NCBI RefSeq assembly: GCF_963678635.1 | Contig: NC_087069.1 | Coordinates: 17,892,660-17,956,659 of the forward strand | Source: Symsagittifera roscoffensis | Lineage: Eukaryota; Xenacoelomorpha; Acoela; Convolutidae | Length of the DNA: 64,000 nucleotides | Direction: 5' to 3' | Shown here: positions 18,445 through 27,333 of the stretch, one piece after another | Position numbering within the stretch: position 1 is the first letter of the stretch | How the letters are laid out: every line of letters begins with the position of its first letter | The notes under the pieces: generated by a model | Databases searched by the model: none | What the model was told of the DNA's origin: nothing | Seen by the model: the letters and a program-made list of their open reading frames with translations, nothing else | Translations under genes and position numbers: made by a program

Positions 18445-21400
18445 ATGGGTGACACGAATGAACTTATGGAATTCCTCTCAGCGAGTCTAGGAGCGACTCT
18501 GCACGAGATCTATCAGCGGCTGATCGATTGTGATTTTACACGAAAAGACCCGGGGCTGGCGATGTTTGTGGTCGCGCTCCTCAATGCATTAGGACGAGAG
18601 GGTCGAGGGAATCGCCCTACGGAAGTCGTGTTAATGTTGGCCTTCGGTGAGTCCGGGACCGCCGAGAGAGGTCGAAATCGACTGATGAGATGGCGGCGTG
18701 GAGAAATGTCTGGCCACGACCTGGCTCGTGAGCCAGGACTAGGTGAACAGAGGGACCACCGGCTAGGTGAGATTCCCTTACCAGTCCAACCTGCGCAGCC
18801 ACTCATCGGAGCGAAGAGACCACGTGATGGGCCAGGCCCGTCACATTCGGTCGACTCCCCAACAGCTGCTCCTCCTTCGAAGAGAGTGAGGGTGAGTGAA
18901 ATAGAGATCCAGACGTCGGAGACGATCGAGACGCTGGAGAAGAAGGAGAGAGATCAGAGCGAGCTGTGTGCCAAACTCCAGGAGTATAGGGCAATAGCTC
19001 GAGAAAGAGACGAATGGAAGAAGAAATACGAAGATCTTCAGGTGGCTTATAAGGAGGATGAAATAAAGCACCTGAAGGAGCTGTATATGGCGAAGGTGAG
19101 CCAAGTGTCACCGGAAGTTCTGGCGAGCATGAAATCCTCGGAGGGATCCAGCGACACACGCCCCGGCACAACAACACAGGAGCTGTGTGCATCGAGAGGG
19201 TCCGAGGTTCTGGATTTACGTGCATCGAGAGGGCCCGAGGCTCCTCAGCAGACACGACCGTCTGCTTCTAGTCAAAGGATCACAATACGAGACCCTTCTG
19301 ACACTTACCTCGCTCCTCAGTTCCAAGAATCGTTCAACCAAGTGGCCAGAGCAACAATGGATGAGATCAACCGAACCACTGGACGGACATTGGGTAGGAT
19401 CGTTCCTTCCCAACGTCGTGATCAGTCATCTAATAGCTCGGAGCGAGCACCCCACACGGTAGTGCCCTCGGGGACTGCGCATGGTAGAACCTATCAAAAG
19501 TCCCGCGTGGTAGATATTAGGAAGAATCTGATGACACGTCACCAGTTCACGCAAGTAGCTGCGGAGCATACTCGAGCCTGCCTGAATGACATGAGCTGGA
19601 ACCCCGCTACGAGCGACCAGGTAATTCCCCCAGGGAGTCGCCACTTGATCAGTTTGGTGAGGGATCTGAATGAGATTTTCGTCTATGGTCAGACTACCAC
19701 TCTGTCCTTTGGAGGAGCCTCAGTGTCTCAGGTCATCAAGATGATGGAATTCCAGAGCGAGGATCACCTGGACACGCTGGTGATAATGCTGGGAACCAAC
19801 GACGTCTCGAGAGCCCCAGTGACTCCGGAGAGCAAGTGGGAGCCTCTGCTGGTATGCCTCCTAAATGAACTGAAGGAGAAGTACAGGCCCATGTTTGTGG
19901 TGATGTGCACGATACCACAAAACCCGCTGGTGGGCACCACAGTGGCAGATTTCATGAATGGCAACGTGACACGGTGGAACGAAATGATCCGTAATCTGGT
20001 GAGAAACAACCCTAGCGAGTTGCGACTTCTGGATCTCGAAAACACGCTGCGCATGATTGATCACATCGCACTTACCAGAGATGGAATACATTTCAACACC
20101 CAACGAGGGAGACACTGGATGAATGATGTACTTCAGACGCAGTTGAGGGAAGTGGAGCAGGAGTCGAGGGCGACCAGTTCTCTGGCTCGGACCAGCTCGA
20201 CGACCGGAGGAAGTAGAATAATGGCAAGCGTGCCCGAATCCCTCATCAACCGCCTAGGGCCCTTGGCAATGGAGACGGCCGTAGCCGCACCCACCGCTCC
20301 GAGCTCAAACGTGAGAGAGAGGCTAGGGACTGCTCCTCCTCCCAGAACACAACCGCTTGAAAGCCGACTCGGCAGATCAGTGGTTCAGAACAGAAATTAC
20401 TCCCTGACCGTGTCTAGGAGGAACGACCCGCCCGCCACGGCAAACCCTGCTTCAGCAGCAGGACCGTCTACGAGCGCCGTGCCTGCGGAGGGAGTTGAAC
20501 CAGGCAGCCTGCTGCTTTGGAACCGATCAGACCCTAGTCATTGGGGACAGTACAAGACGGACATGTCCACGAAGTTGAACATGAATACCCTGAAGTGTCG
20601 GGAGGACGCGATGAGAATGATTGGCGGAGAAAGTCCCACAGTGTCGCGACTCTATCGGATACCGGGCGTGGATTGGCTGCTAGCAGAGCAGGAGCAGTTC
20701 AGCTCTACGACTACGCTCCGGTATGCAGACCTGAATGGGTTGCCTCAGGACAATACCTTTGGACCCTTGAACACCCGGTCTCTTACGGACGTCCGACAGA
20801 GAGCCCGGGAACTGACGCCACCTGCTCGCAAGGGCAAGTTTCAGGCAGAGAACAAGCCCAATAACAAGCATCACAAGATGTACAGGCAGTTTGCTAAACC
20901 ACCCGGTCAGACGCCTGGCGATTATTCAAGGGACTACCCCCGAACGACCACGGTGGATGGAGATGACAGGAGATATGCGAAACTGGAGGCCCCAATGGGC
21001 GACGGCCTGTTCGCAGCTTACGATCCCTTAGAGATGAAAGCTGCAAAGTATCTGATCGTGGCCAGTTCCGATTATCTCTATACGCCCCGTTCTCTCTTTT
21101 GGCCCGACGTGATTTTCTTGACGGCGCCTAAATTGGACTGGGGACAGGCAATAGGCATAATGATAAGTGTACGAAGGGTGGTCAGCATGGAGCCGCAGGT
21201 GATAGTGGTCGCAGGCTCAAATGATCATCTGCAAAGCAGGGGCTTGTTGTCACGTCTGACGGATGGGTCGATCCCGAGCAACGAGGTCATAGGGGAGGCG
21301 ATAATGACATTGCTCTCGGCGATGGCTGAGGTAGAGGCAGCAGCAAAACAAAGTTTCACCCAAAATGTGGTGAAGGTAGTCTTTGTGTTGTCACCAGGGT

Positions 21401-23298
21401 ACGCTGCATTGCCAGAACCCCTTCAGTTTGTGTACACAATGGTCACAAGGATAGCAGAGGGGAGGTTCAACGTGATAATTCCTGCCCCGAACAGAGTAGT
21501 AGACCCAGACAATTATTACCCGTCCCGATCTGAGCTTCCCGCCGTTTGGGCTGACATTTCCAATGCCATACAGGGGCTCAGAGATTGTAGCACAACTCGG
21601 TTGGTGCTAGATGAGGTTCTGGGGTTGGAGCTGTCCAACTTTGCCAGATTGCTGAAGCTAAGACCAGGGGTGGATGACGATCATCTGTTAGTACAACAGG
21701 TGGCTGATGATCTCTGGTTCAGACAGATGGATCATGCCGAGAATGAGCAGGGCAGGACAGTCAGGAAGAACTTGACATCAGCGGAAGAAGATCTCATGGC
21801 AATGGCTTTGCGCACGAAGCCGCATAATAACGTATGGTCGTATTTGTCACCAAGGCTGTGCACCTTGGGTGAGGACGCGTTCGAGCATGCGCCGGCTGTG
21901 ATAAAAGAGATACACGTGTATCTGAAAAACTTGTTTGATGCCCGGAAGTTAGCTGGGGGCATGATGTTGAAATTGATGCAGGACGTAAACACGATGTCGC
22001 TGGACAAGTTCCAACGTGACGTGCTAGCCACGAGGGCACAGTACGAACGATCGGATGCTATCTTGGGTGGAATGGGGGTGGGATGGACGCCATCCTTCCT
22101 GTCGACGTGCTATCCTAGGGCATCCCGGAACTTGATCGCGAGTTTTGTCAAGGACATCAGGAAGTTGTCGATTGGCCTGGTATTGGCCTTATACGTGACA
22201 TTTGGTTATGAAAATTTCGTGAAGGGGCCGGCGAATCTCTTCACCCAAGCGTTGGCAGATTTGAGATTGGATGGACTCCTGACTCTGATTGCCATGACCT
22301 ACGGTCGACTGGGTGATTTGCTTGTGCTGTTGCGTTACCCTGAACAACTACAGGGACCGAGTCGTGAGTTCAATGCACAGTTGGAAACCGCCTCGCTCAA
22401 GAAGATGAAAGACTGGAGGACTCTCCTGCTCCAATATCTCTTGCAACAAAACAGGAGCGTCACGGGAGAAGATAAGGTGGCGACGGATGCGAGTGAGTGC
22501 AAGCAATATTGTGGCATGCCCTTGCTGACAGGTTTGGCTGTCATGATGCGGATCGATCCGTTGGCTCTGATTCACGGACTGCGGGAATTCGTCAAGGTGG
22601 TGTATGGACCGGTGATGTCTTTCGCGTTCCCGGACGTGCAAGTCAAGGCATACAGGAATTCTGTGTTGTATGTCAACCTGGTCTCAGTCGTGGACTGTTC
22701 CGTGCTGAACTGGGTAGAGCAGAGGGAGTTGAGAGGGCTGGCCAGTGACGATAGGCTGTTCGGAAGAATAGCGGAGCCAGGTTGGGTGTTGGTGGATTTC
22801 AACAACCACTTCAAGTGCCGAATGGGCCGTGAGGAATTTTCTCACATCCAGTTTAACCCGAAGCTTTGGAATTTAAGACCAGTAGTGAAGGATACAGGAG
22901 CGGCTATGGGAGTGCCACTCTTACCAGAGGCCTATGCACACGCTAAAGAGAACCAGCAAGCGTGGCTTTCTGGGTCCAGGCCGCTGCCGGACCAATGCCC
23001 TCGATATCCACCGATAAGGAGGATGTTGTTGGGAGTCACATCTCCCATCATTGCCCCTCGCATCGGAGCAGCTCGCGACGCAGAGAAGAGAATGTTGAAG
23101 TGGAGTGAAGGGTTGGAGCCGCGCTTCATTGGCTGGAATGTTGCAGCCGCGCACACGTTTGACTTCTCATTTCCTGATGCTTGGAGTAGGAGAAAGATCA
23201 AGGCGCTACCTTCCAGGAGACCAGAGGTCTCGGCCGAAATGTGGAACGAAGTGTATTCTCCCACAGATGATTTGTCAAGACTGAAAGGGTCGGGATAA
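18445..23298 (+). CDS. Large accessory ORF with SGNH-hydrolase (GDSL esterase-like) domain
   Basis: 1617 residues from a clear ATG (MGDTNELMEFLSASLG) with no internal stop. Residues 1-100 are helical; 150-230 form a probable coiled coil (EIQTSETIETLEKKERDQ ... EDEIKHLKELYMAK); 230-390 are Ser/Thr/Pro-rich. Residues about 390-560 carry SGNH blocks in order: FGGAS (S426, block I position), G-T-N-D (450-453, block III) and D-G-I-H-F (D546, H549, block V). A Pro-rich stretch follows, then a second SGNH-like segment (about 870-1045). The remaining 570 residues are globular-looking, without a family I recognise. SGNH enzymes are esterases/lipases; related esterase domains are known in ORF1 of CR1-type non-LTR elements. 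No signal peptide or transmembrane anchor, so not an envelope. It ends at TAA 23296-23298, yet the same frame continues. Confidence 0.8.
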   Translation: MGDTNELMEFLSASLGATLHEIYQRLIDCDFTRKDPGLAMFVVALLNALGREGRGNRPTEVVLMLAFGESGTAERGRNRLMRWRRGEMSGHDLAREPGLGEQRDHRLGEIPLPVQPAQPLIGAKRPRDGPGPSHSVDSPTAAPPSKRVRVSEIEIQTSETIETLEKKERDQSELCAKLQEYRAIARERDEWKKKYEDLQVAYKEDEIKHLKELYMAKVSQVSPEVLASMKSSEGSSDTRPGTTTQELCASRGSEVLDLRASRGPEAPQQTRPSASSQRITIRDPSDTYLAPQFQESFNQVARATMDEINRTTGRTLGRIVPSQRRDQSSNSSERAPHTVVPSGTAHGRTYQKSRVVDIRKNLMTRHQFTQVAAEHTRACLNDMSWNPATSDQVIPPGSRHLISLVRDLNEIFVYGQTTTLSFGGASVSQVIKMMEFQSEDHLDTLVIMLGTNDVSRAPVTPESKWEPLLVCLLNELKEKYRPMFVVMCTIPQNPLVGTTVADFMNGNVTRWNEMIRNLVRNNPSELRLLDLENTLRMIDHIALTRDGIHFNTQRGRHWMNDVLQTQLREVEQESRATSSLARTSSTTGGSRIMASVPESLINRLGPLAMETAVAAPTAPSSNVRERLGTAPPPRTQPLESRLGRSVVQNRNYSLTVSRRNDPPATANPASAAGPSTSAVPAEGVEPGSLLLWNRSDPSHWGQYKTDMSTKLNMNTLKCREDAMRMIGGESPTVSRLYRIPGVDWLLAEQEQFSSTTTLRYADLNGLPQDNTFGPLNTRSLTDVRQRARELTPPARKGKFQAENKPNNKHHKMYRQFAKPPGQTPGDYSRDYPRTTTVDGDDRRYAKLEAPMGDGLFAAYDPLEMKAAKYLIVASSDYLYTPRSLFWPDVIFLTAPKLDWGQAIGIMISVRRVVSMEPQVIVVAGSNDHLQSRGLLSRLTDGSIPSNEVIGEAIMTLLSAMAEVEAAAKQSFTQNVVKVVFVLSPGYAALPEPLQFVYTMVTRIAEGRFNVIIPAPNRVVDPDNYYPSRSELPAVWADISNAIQGLRDCSTTRLVLDEVLGLELSNFARLLKLRPGVDDDHLLVQQVADDLWFRQMDHAENEQGRTVRKNLTSAEEDLMAMALRTKPHNNVWSYLSPRLCTLGEDAFEHAPAVIKEIHVYLKNLFDARKLAGGMMLKLMQDVNTMSLDKFQRDVLATRAQYERSDAILGGMGVGWTPSFLSTCYPRASRNLIASFVKDIRKLSIGLVLALYVTFGYENFVKGPANLFTQALADLRLDGLLTLIAMTYGRLGDLLVLLRYPEQLQGPSREFNAQLETASLKKMKDWRTLLLQYLLQQNRSVTGEDKVATDASECKQYCGMPLLTGLAVMMRIDPLALIHGLREFVKVVYGPVMSFAFPDVQVKAYRNSVLYVNLVSVVDCSVLNWVEQRELRGLASDDRLFGRIAEPGWVLVDFNNHFKCRMGREEFSHIQFNPKLWNLRPVVKDTGAAMGVPLLPEAYAHAKENQQAWLSGSRPLPDQCPRYPPIRRMLLGVTSPIIAPRIGAARDAEKRMLKWSEGLEPRFIGWNVAAAHTFDFSFPDAWSRRKIKALPSRRPEVSAEMWNEVYSPTDDLSRLKGSG
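21040..21570 (+). other. Second, degenerate SGNH-like segment inside the accessory ORF
   Basis: Residues about 870-1045: KYLIVASSDYL (Ser at block I position), VIVVAGSNDHLQSRG with G-S-N-D at 924-927, and FVLSPGY. The expected block-V Asp-x-x-His is not there (DPDNYYPSRSELP instead). This looks like a duplicated SGNH fold that has lost its catalytic His, or a fold used for binding only. Assignment rests on motif spacing and alternation of hydrophobic strands. Confidence 0.45.
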
Positions 23299-24036
23299 GT
23301 GAAAGTAGTGATGCTGGAAGTGGCAAAGGAGAGCAGAGGAGGCTCATACATAACGATACAGGATCTGGCACCACATGGCGAAGAGTCCGTAGAATTCCTG
23401 GTGAATGATGAATTGTTTTATCACGCAGGAGACATGACCGTACCGGCTCGGCCGGACTCGGGCATAGACTCACGACAAGGACCTTCAGGACTCAGGCCGA
23501 AACCTGATGCAGGTGATGATGAATTGATGAATCAGGACGATGACGACGACGACATCGAGGGAAAGACGGGAAAACCGGGTGAGACAGATCTGGGAGCGTT
23601 AGAGAGAGACTTGCTAGAATACCGGTTTAGTGAAGACGACGATGGGGAAGTCGATGGGAGTCTATTGCTAATGACGCCATCGTCTTTCATGTCCCCTACA
23701 AAGGAGGCGTCGGCCGACTTATCCCCGATGGACCCAATAAGCCAGGCGAGAGAATGCCGAAGCAGGGATCCGCAGAGATTGCTCCATGAGTCGCCGAGGA
23801 GGAGAAAAATCGAAGAATCAATGAGGGTATCCTTCCTGAGCACGCTGCCGGAAGAGGAATGGGAGAGATATCAAGGTGAGTTAGAAGGCAAGACAGGGGC
23901 AACCTGGAGCCGAGTGAGTTTCATGGAAAGATCATGGGACGTGATAAGGCGATATGGGACGCAGTCCATAATGAAGGTGGGATTGAACCAACCCATCATG
24001 CGTGAGGTTGGCCAGAATATCGGAGAGGTCATATGA
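23299..24036 (+). pseudogene. In-frame continuation of the accessory ORF
   Basis: Directly follows TAA 23296-23298 in the same frame, so it reads on as VKVVMLEVAKESRGGSY without a start codon. About 245 residues: a short beta-rich start, an acidic stretch (MNQDDDDDDIEGK), Ser/Pro-rich middle and a helical end (STLPEEEWERYQGELEGK). No known family. Either the stop is a mutation of a longer polyprotein or it is read through. Coherent sequence moves to the +1 frame near 24010-24036. Confidence 0.5.
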
Positions 24037-25051
24037 TTTGTTGGAAAAGATCTTTCGGGCAGTCCCGAAGAGATCTGAAGGCGAGTTGCAAGACGTAGTG
24101 GGTGAAGAGTTTCTGAGATTAAACGAAGGCAATGTGAGTGAGTTCCAGAAGCAGAAAGCGAGTGGAGCGTTACCCACTGAATTCCCCACCATAGAAGAGA
24201 AAGACGACTTACACAGAATTCTGATGGAGGTGGAACCGTTGCTGGGAGCCTCAGGGTATCGGACCCGAAGGAACATAGTGAGAACCCATGGGGAGTATCC
24301 TTGCCACTGCCTGGCGCAGACGTTGTGGTACCCCAAACGCGGGAATCTGATGCTAGTATGGGACGTGGAGGAGTTATACTCTACGGGGTTGCCCGATCAG
24401 AATCAACTGGTGTCAATCGTGGTGGTTAGTGCCATGCTGGCAGTGAGATGGCTGGAGGCTAACGCGGACACAAGTGAACAGGAGACGGCCGTGCCGACTC
24501 CTGAGCAGCTGAGCAACGTGAAGATGAGTCGTGAATTGGATCTTTTCAGAACCACCTGCAAAGTTCTGAGAATACCTAAAGCCATTGAAAGAATATGGTC
24601 AAGGCAGTGATTGATGCCTTGGTTCCGTACAGTGATGACATCATGAATGTATGAACGCGCGAAGCGTCACATGTCGAGGAACACGGAAGTCTATCAATCT
24701 TTCCAGCTAGATATAGGACCAGGAGCCTATAAGAGAGCATTCCTGACGCACAGAAACGCGGTCACCACGGCGGTGAAGCGGGTAGCTGGAGCGCCTTGTG
24801 TAACTGAAGATGAGAAGAAAGAGGTCTTAAGAGCTGACCTAGAACGAAATGTGAGCCTATGTCTTCACAACAGCTTTTGCAGGAACCGGGAGCAAAAGGT
24901 TAATGTTGACTTGCTACCTTGTGGCAAACCGAGGCTGTTGGAACAGGAGAGTTGGGGCAGGGCCCGCAATTCCATGGACATGCTGGAGAAAGTCGTAGAA
25001 GACAGCGAAGCTGATGATCAGGATGGAGAAGCGATGGAGCGAAGATTATGA
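24002..25051 (+). pseudogene. C-terminal remnants of the accessory polyprotein
   Basis: Two blocks in one frame (24002-24610 and 24647-25051), linked by a short stretch in another frame (KAVIDALVPYSDDIMN, 24597-24645), so two indels are likely. First block: YDLLEKIFRAVPKRSEGELQ, then CLAQTLWYPKRGNLMLVWDV and a hydrophobic helix VVVSAMLAVRWLEA. Second block: basic and Cys-containing (NVSLCLHNSFCRNREQ), acidic end. No family recognised. Last coding sequence before the right LTR. Confidence 0.5.
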
Positions 25052-25819
25052 ACGAAGAGAACAAGTGAAGACGAGCAAAGAAGGGAAGAGAAGGAGAAAA
25101 AAACTTGTTTGTCTTTGTGTGTAAAAACTTGAACCAATCAACCAAGTTTTGATTATTGAACTTGTTAAATTTTTTGTTTTGATCTAGTTTGGTCAGACCA
25201 AACTACAGTGTTGCAATTGCTAAAATTGTTGAAATTGTTGATTTTAGTTACGACTATTTATGTATGTATATATAGAACATAGGTGAGTATATTTACCTAT
25301 TTAAACACGATTGAAGTTTTTAACCTGTGTAAGACACAATTTCACTGTGTGGCGACATGGTAAGTTTGAGTAAACTCGCTCGAGAAGGGTGGGTAACTCA
25401 ATAACTTTCCTAGCCACAGAGTTTCTTAGTTTTAATATTGAAAGGACTGCATAAATAACTGATTATACTTGGTGAGTGACGTTAAGGTAATTTTAACGGG
25501 TGCGTGGCCGTGCCACGTCCCAACTTTTTAATCACAAAGAGCGAAAAGAAATTTTATGGCAAGACGACGTAAGTAGTCAGAAAAGAAATTTTATCTAGGA
25601 CACTCCTCATGGTGCAAATTTTGTGAAAATGAAAATGTGAAAGGCAGTGAGATGTAGTACGATGCCATTTGTGAACACGTAGTGAGTTGAGGTGGAGTAG
25701 ATAAATTTCAATTTCTTATGCGATTTGTAAGATTGATTACAGAAAACTGGAACACTACTTGACGATAACCCGGTGTTATGCGATCAATGGGGACATTGAT
25801 GGGGATTCTCCGGGGAGTA
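25052..25819 (+). other. 3' untranslated region of the giant element
   Basis: No long ORF. The last bases before the right LTR (25800-25819, TGGGGATTCTCCGGGGAGTA) are purine-rich but interrupted by pyrimidines, so the polypurine tract is only tentatively here. Confidence 0.5.
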
Positions 25820-26701
25820 TGTGCCATTCTGCCAGATGACACAGCGCAACCTTCCGGCGACACGAGAAAAAACGAATAAAGGCCTTATTAACGAAAAAGT
25901 ATTGCGAAGGAGGGTAGGAATATTCTGGAATTTTTATTTTCAAAATTTCGATTGAAAAGTGAATATTTCTGAGAAAAACAAAAAGACGGCCATTTTGACG
26001 AAAAACGACGAAAAATCAGAACAACGCCAAATATTGTGAAAAACGGTCGCACAAGAGACGGAAAATACGAAGCCTTTTATCGTGGTAACAACGCACGATA
26101 AGACCCTTTTCAGCGAATATTGGTGGAGAAGGAAGCTTCAGTGGGGAAGGAATATTCCACGGAACCCTCCCGTGCCACGAATTGGAAGAGATAAGAGCGT
26201 TATCTCAGGAAGATCACGGGAGCGGAGGCTTGGTCCCCCAGAGACTGTTTTATGTGAAGGGACTGTATAAAAATTACTGTATAGCTACTTGGATGTCGTG
26301 AAACTTTAAATTAACACCGGTATAGTTTGATATTTTAGAATATGAGTAGCTAGAAAGAGGAAAGGGTCAATCCATCTCCAATGGATTTAACATAGAGCTG
26401 TCACACAAAAACATGTTAAAATAGGTTGTTCGAGCCGTGTTTTAATGGCTATCACGTAGTCTGAGGATCCGAGACTCAGCTATGTGGTTGTGTTCTCATG
26501 TAAACGAAAGCTGATCAAAAGTCGTTTGACTGATGGCCTAAAAATAGGAACTTTTTACTTAGCCCTAAACAGACCAGAAAATCAACTGGCAAGGTCGAGA
26601 CGGTGAAAAACTAGTAGGATTAAGGTAACTGACGCCTGCCAGTCGTTAATAGGTACTTTTTCTACGCTCCGTCGCTGTGTAGTATTTGGGCGAATGTTAC
26701 A
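25820..26701 (+). repeat. 3' LTR of the giant element (intact, 882 bp)
   Basis: TGTGCCATTC...GAATGTTACA, same orientation as the left LTR and about 98% identical to it by eye. TATAAAAA at 26266-26273 corresponds to the left-LTR TATA candidate. Followed by CCG (26702-26704), the second half of the target duplication. Confidence 0.93.
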
Positions 26702-27333
26702 CCGTTTTTCGGAGACGCTTGGAGAAAACGTCACTTTTGTTGCCCCTATATTGCAGAACAAAGGGTATCAGTTTCTTGGTCGCTTTTTCTGTTGTCTTTG
26801 TATTTGTGTCTTGTTTCATGTGCTTCTCAATGATCTTGTTGAGAGTCTCACGGATGATGGGTTCGTAAAAGTGAGGTGGGTATTGGTTTTTCTCCAGCAT
26901 ACATCCAAACTCAGTTATGCTTTCCGTGAAAGCATGCCAGTTGGAAGAGGCATTAAGCACACGCTGCACAGTTCCTTGCACAATGTTCTTCTTGTATCTC
27001 ATCGGTGCAAGGGCTCTACAAGAGAAACAAATCCTGTATCAGTTGGTTTTCTCTACCAGGTCGTGCCAACATCAGCGCCGGTCTGTCTCACTCCCAGACT
27101 TCCATTTTCCTGACGTTCAATAGTGAACTCTAGGTTTTGATGAAGTTTATTAACTTTTACGCCGCACTTGCAACAAGAGTTGTCAGATTTTTTCGGTGGT
27201 TCCGGCATCTCTGATGACAGAGCTGGTTCGAACGTTTTCATCCAGACGTTTGCAAGAATGACGGCCATGGCAGCACCCATTGCTACACCGTCTCTCTCGA
27301 TATACTTGCAAACACGACAAACATGCGTTCACC
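26702..27333 (-). pseudogene. Penelope-like element, reverse transcriptase C-terminal part
   Basis: On the minus strand from about 27330 the translation reads CKYIERDGVAMGAAMAVILANVW, the D-G-x-x-M-G-x-x-x-x-x-x-x-A-N motif of RT block B', then a Cys-rich insert (NSCCKCGVKVNK), F-T-I-E-R-Q-E-N-G-S-L, a frame disturbance near 27050-27060, and NIVQGTVQRVLNAS ... YPPHFYEPIIRETL ... FSKRLRKT. These are the thumb and connection features of Penelope-like reverse transcriptases. The frame runs to the edge of the giant LTR element and resumes at 2148 with the GIY-YIG part. The N-terminal half and the catalytic Y-x-D-D are missing; an integrase fragment abuts at about 27318. Confidence 0.78.

Larger units (their letters stand above)
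2149..26701 (+). mobile_element. Giant Ty3/Gypsy-type LTR retrotransposon with macro-domain and SGNH-hydrolase ORFs
   Basis: A complete element of 24,553 bp, or about 22.2 kb without the nested insertion at 2541-4865. Structure: left LTR (2149-5355), primer-binding site (5368), leader with repeated ACCCTCCG, gag, protease, RT, RNase H, long linker, integrase, acidic tail, macro domain, then an independent 1617-residue ORF with SGNH-hydrolase motifs and its broken continuation, and right LTR (25820-26701). The domain order PR-RT-RH-IN is that of Metaviridae-type elements. By-eye comparison of the LTRs gives about 16 differences in 882 bp, so the copy is fairly young, yet gag-pol carries six in-frame TAG/TAA codons and at least one frameshift, so it cannot encode intact proteins by conventional decoding. 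No envelope-like ORF with signal peptide and membrane anchor was found. Confidence 0.9.

Noticed and set aside
18445-25051. An envelope gene in the downstream ORF
   Set aside because: No signal peptide, cleavage site followed by a fusion-peptide-like segment, or C-terminal membrane anchor.
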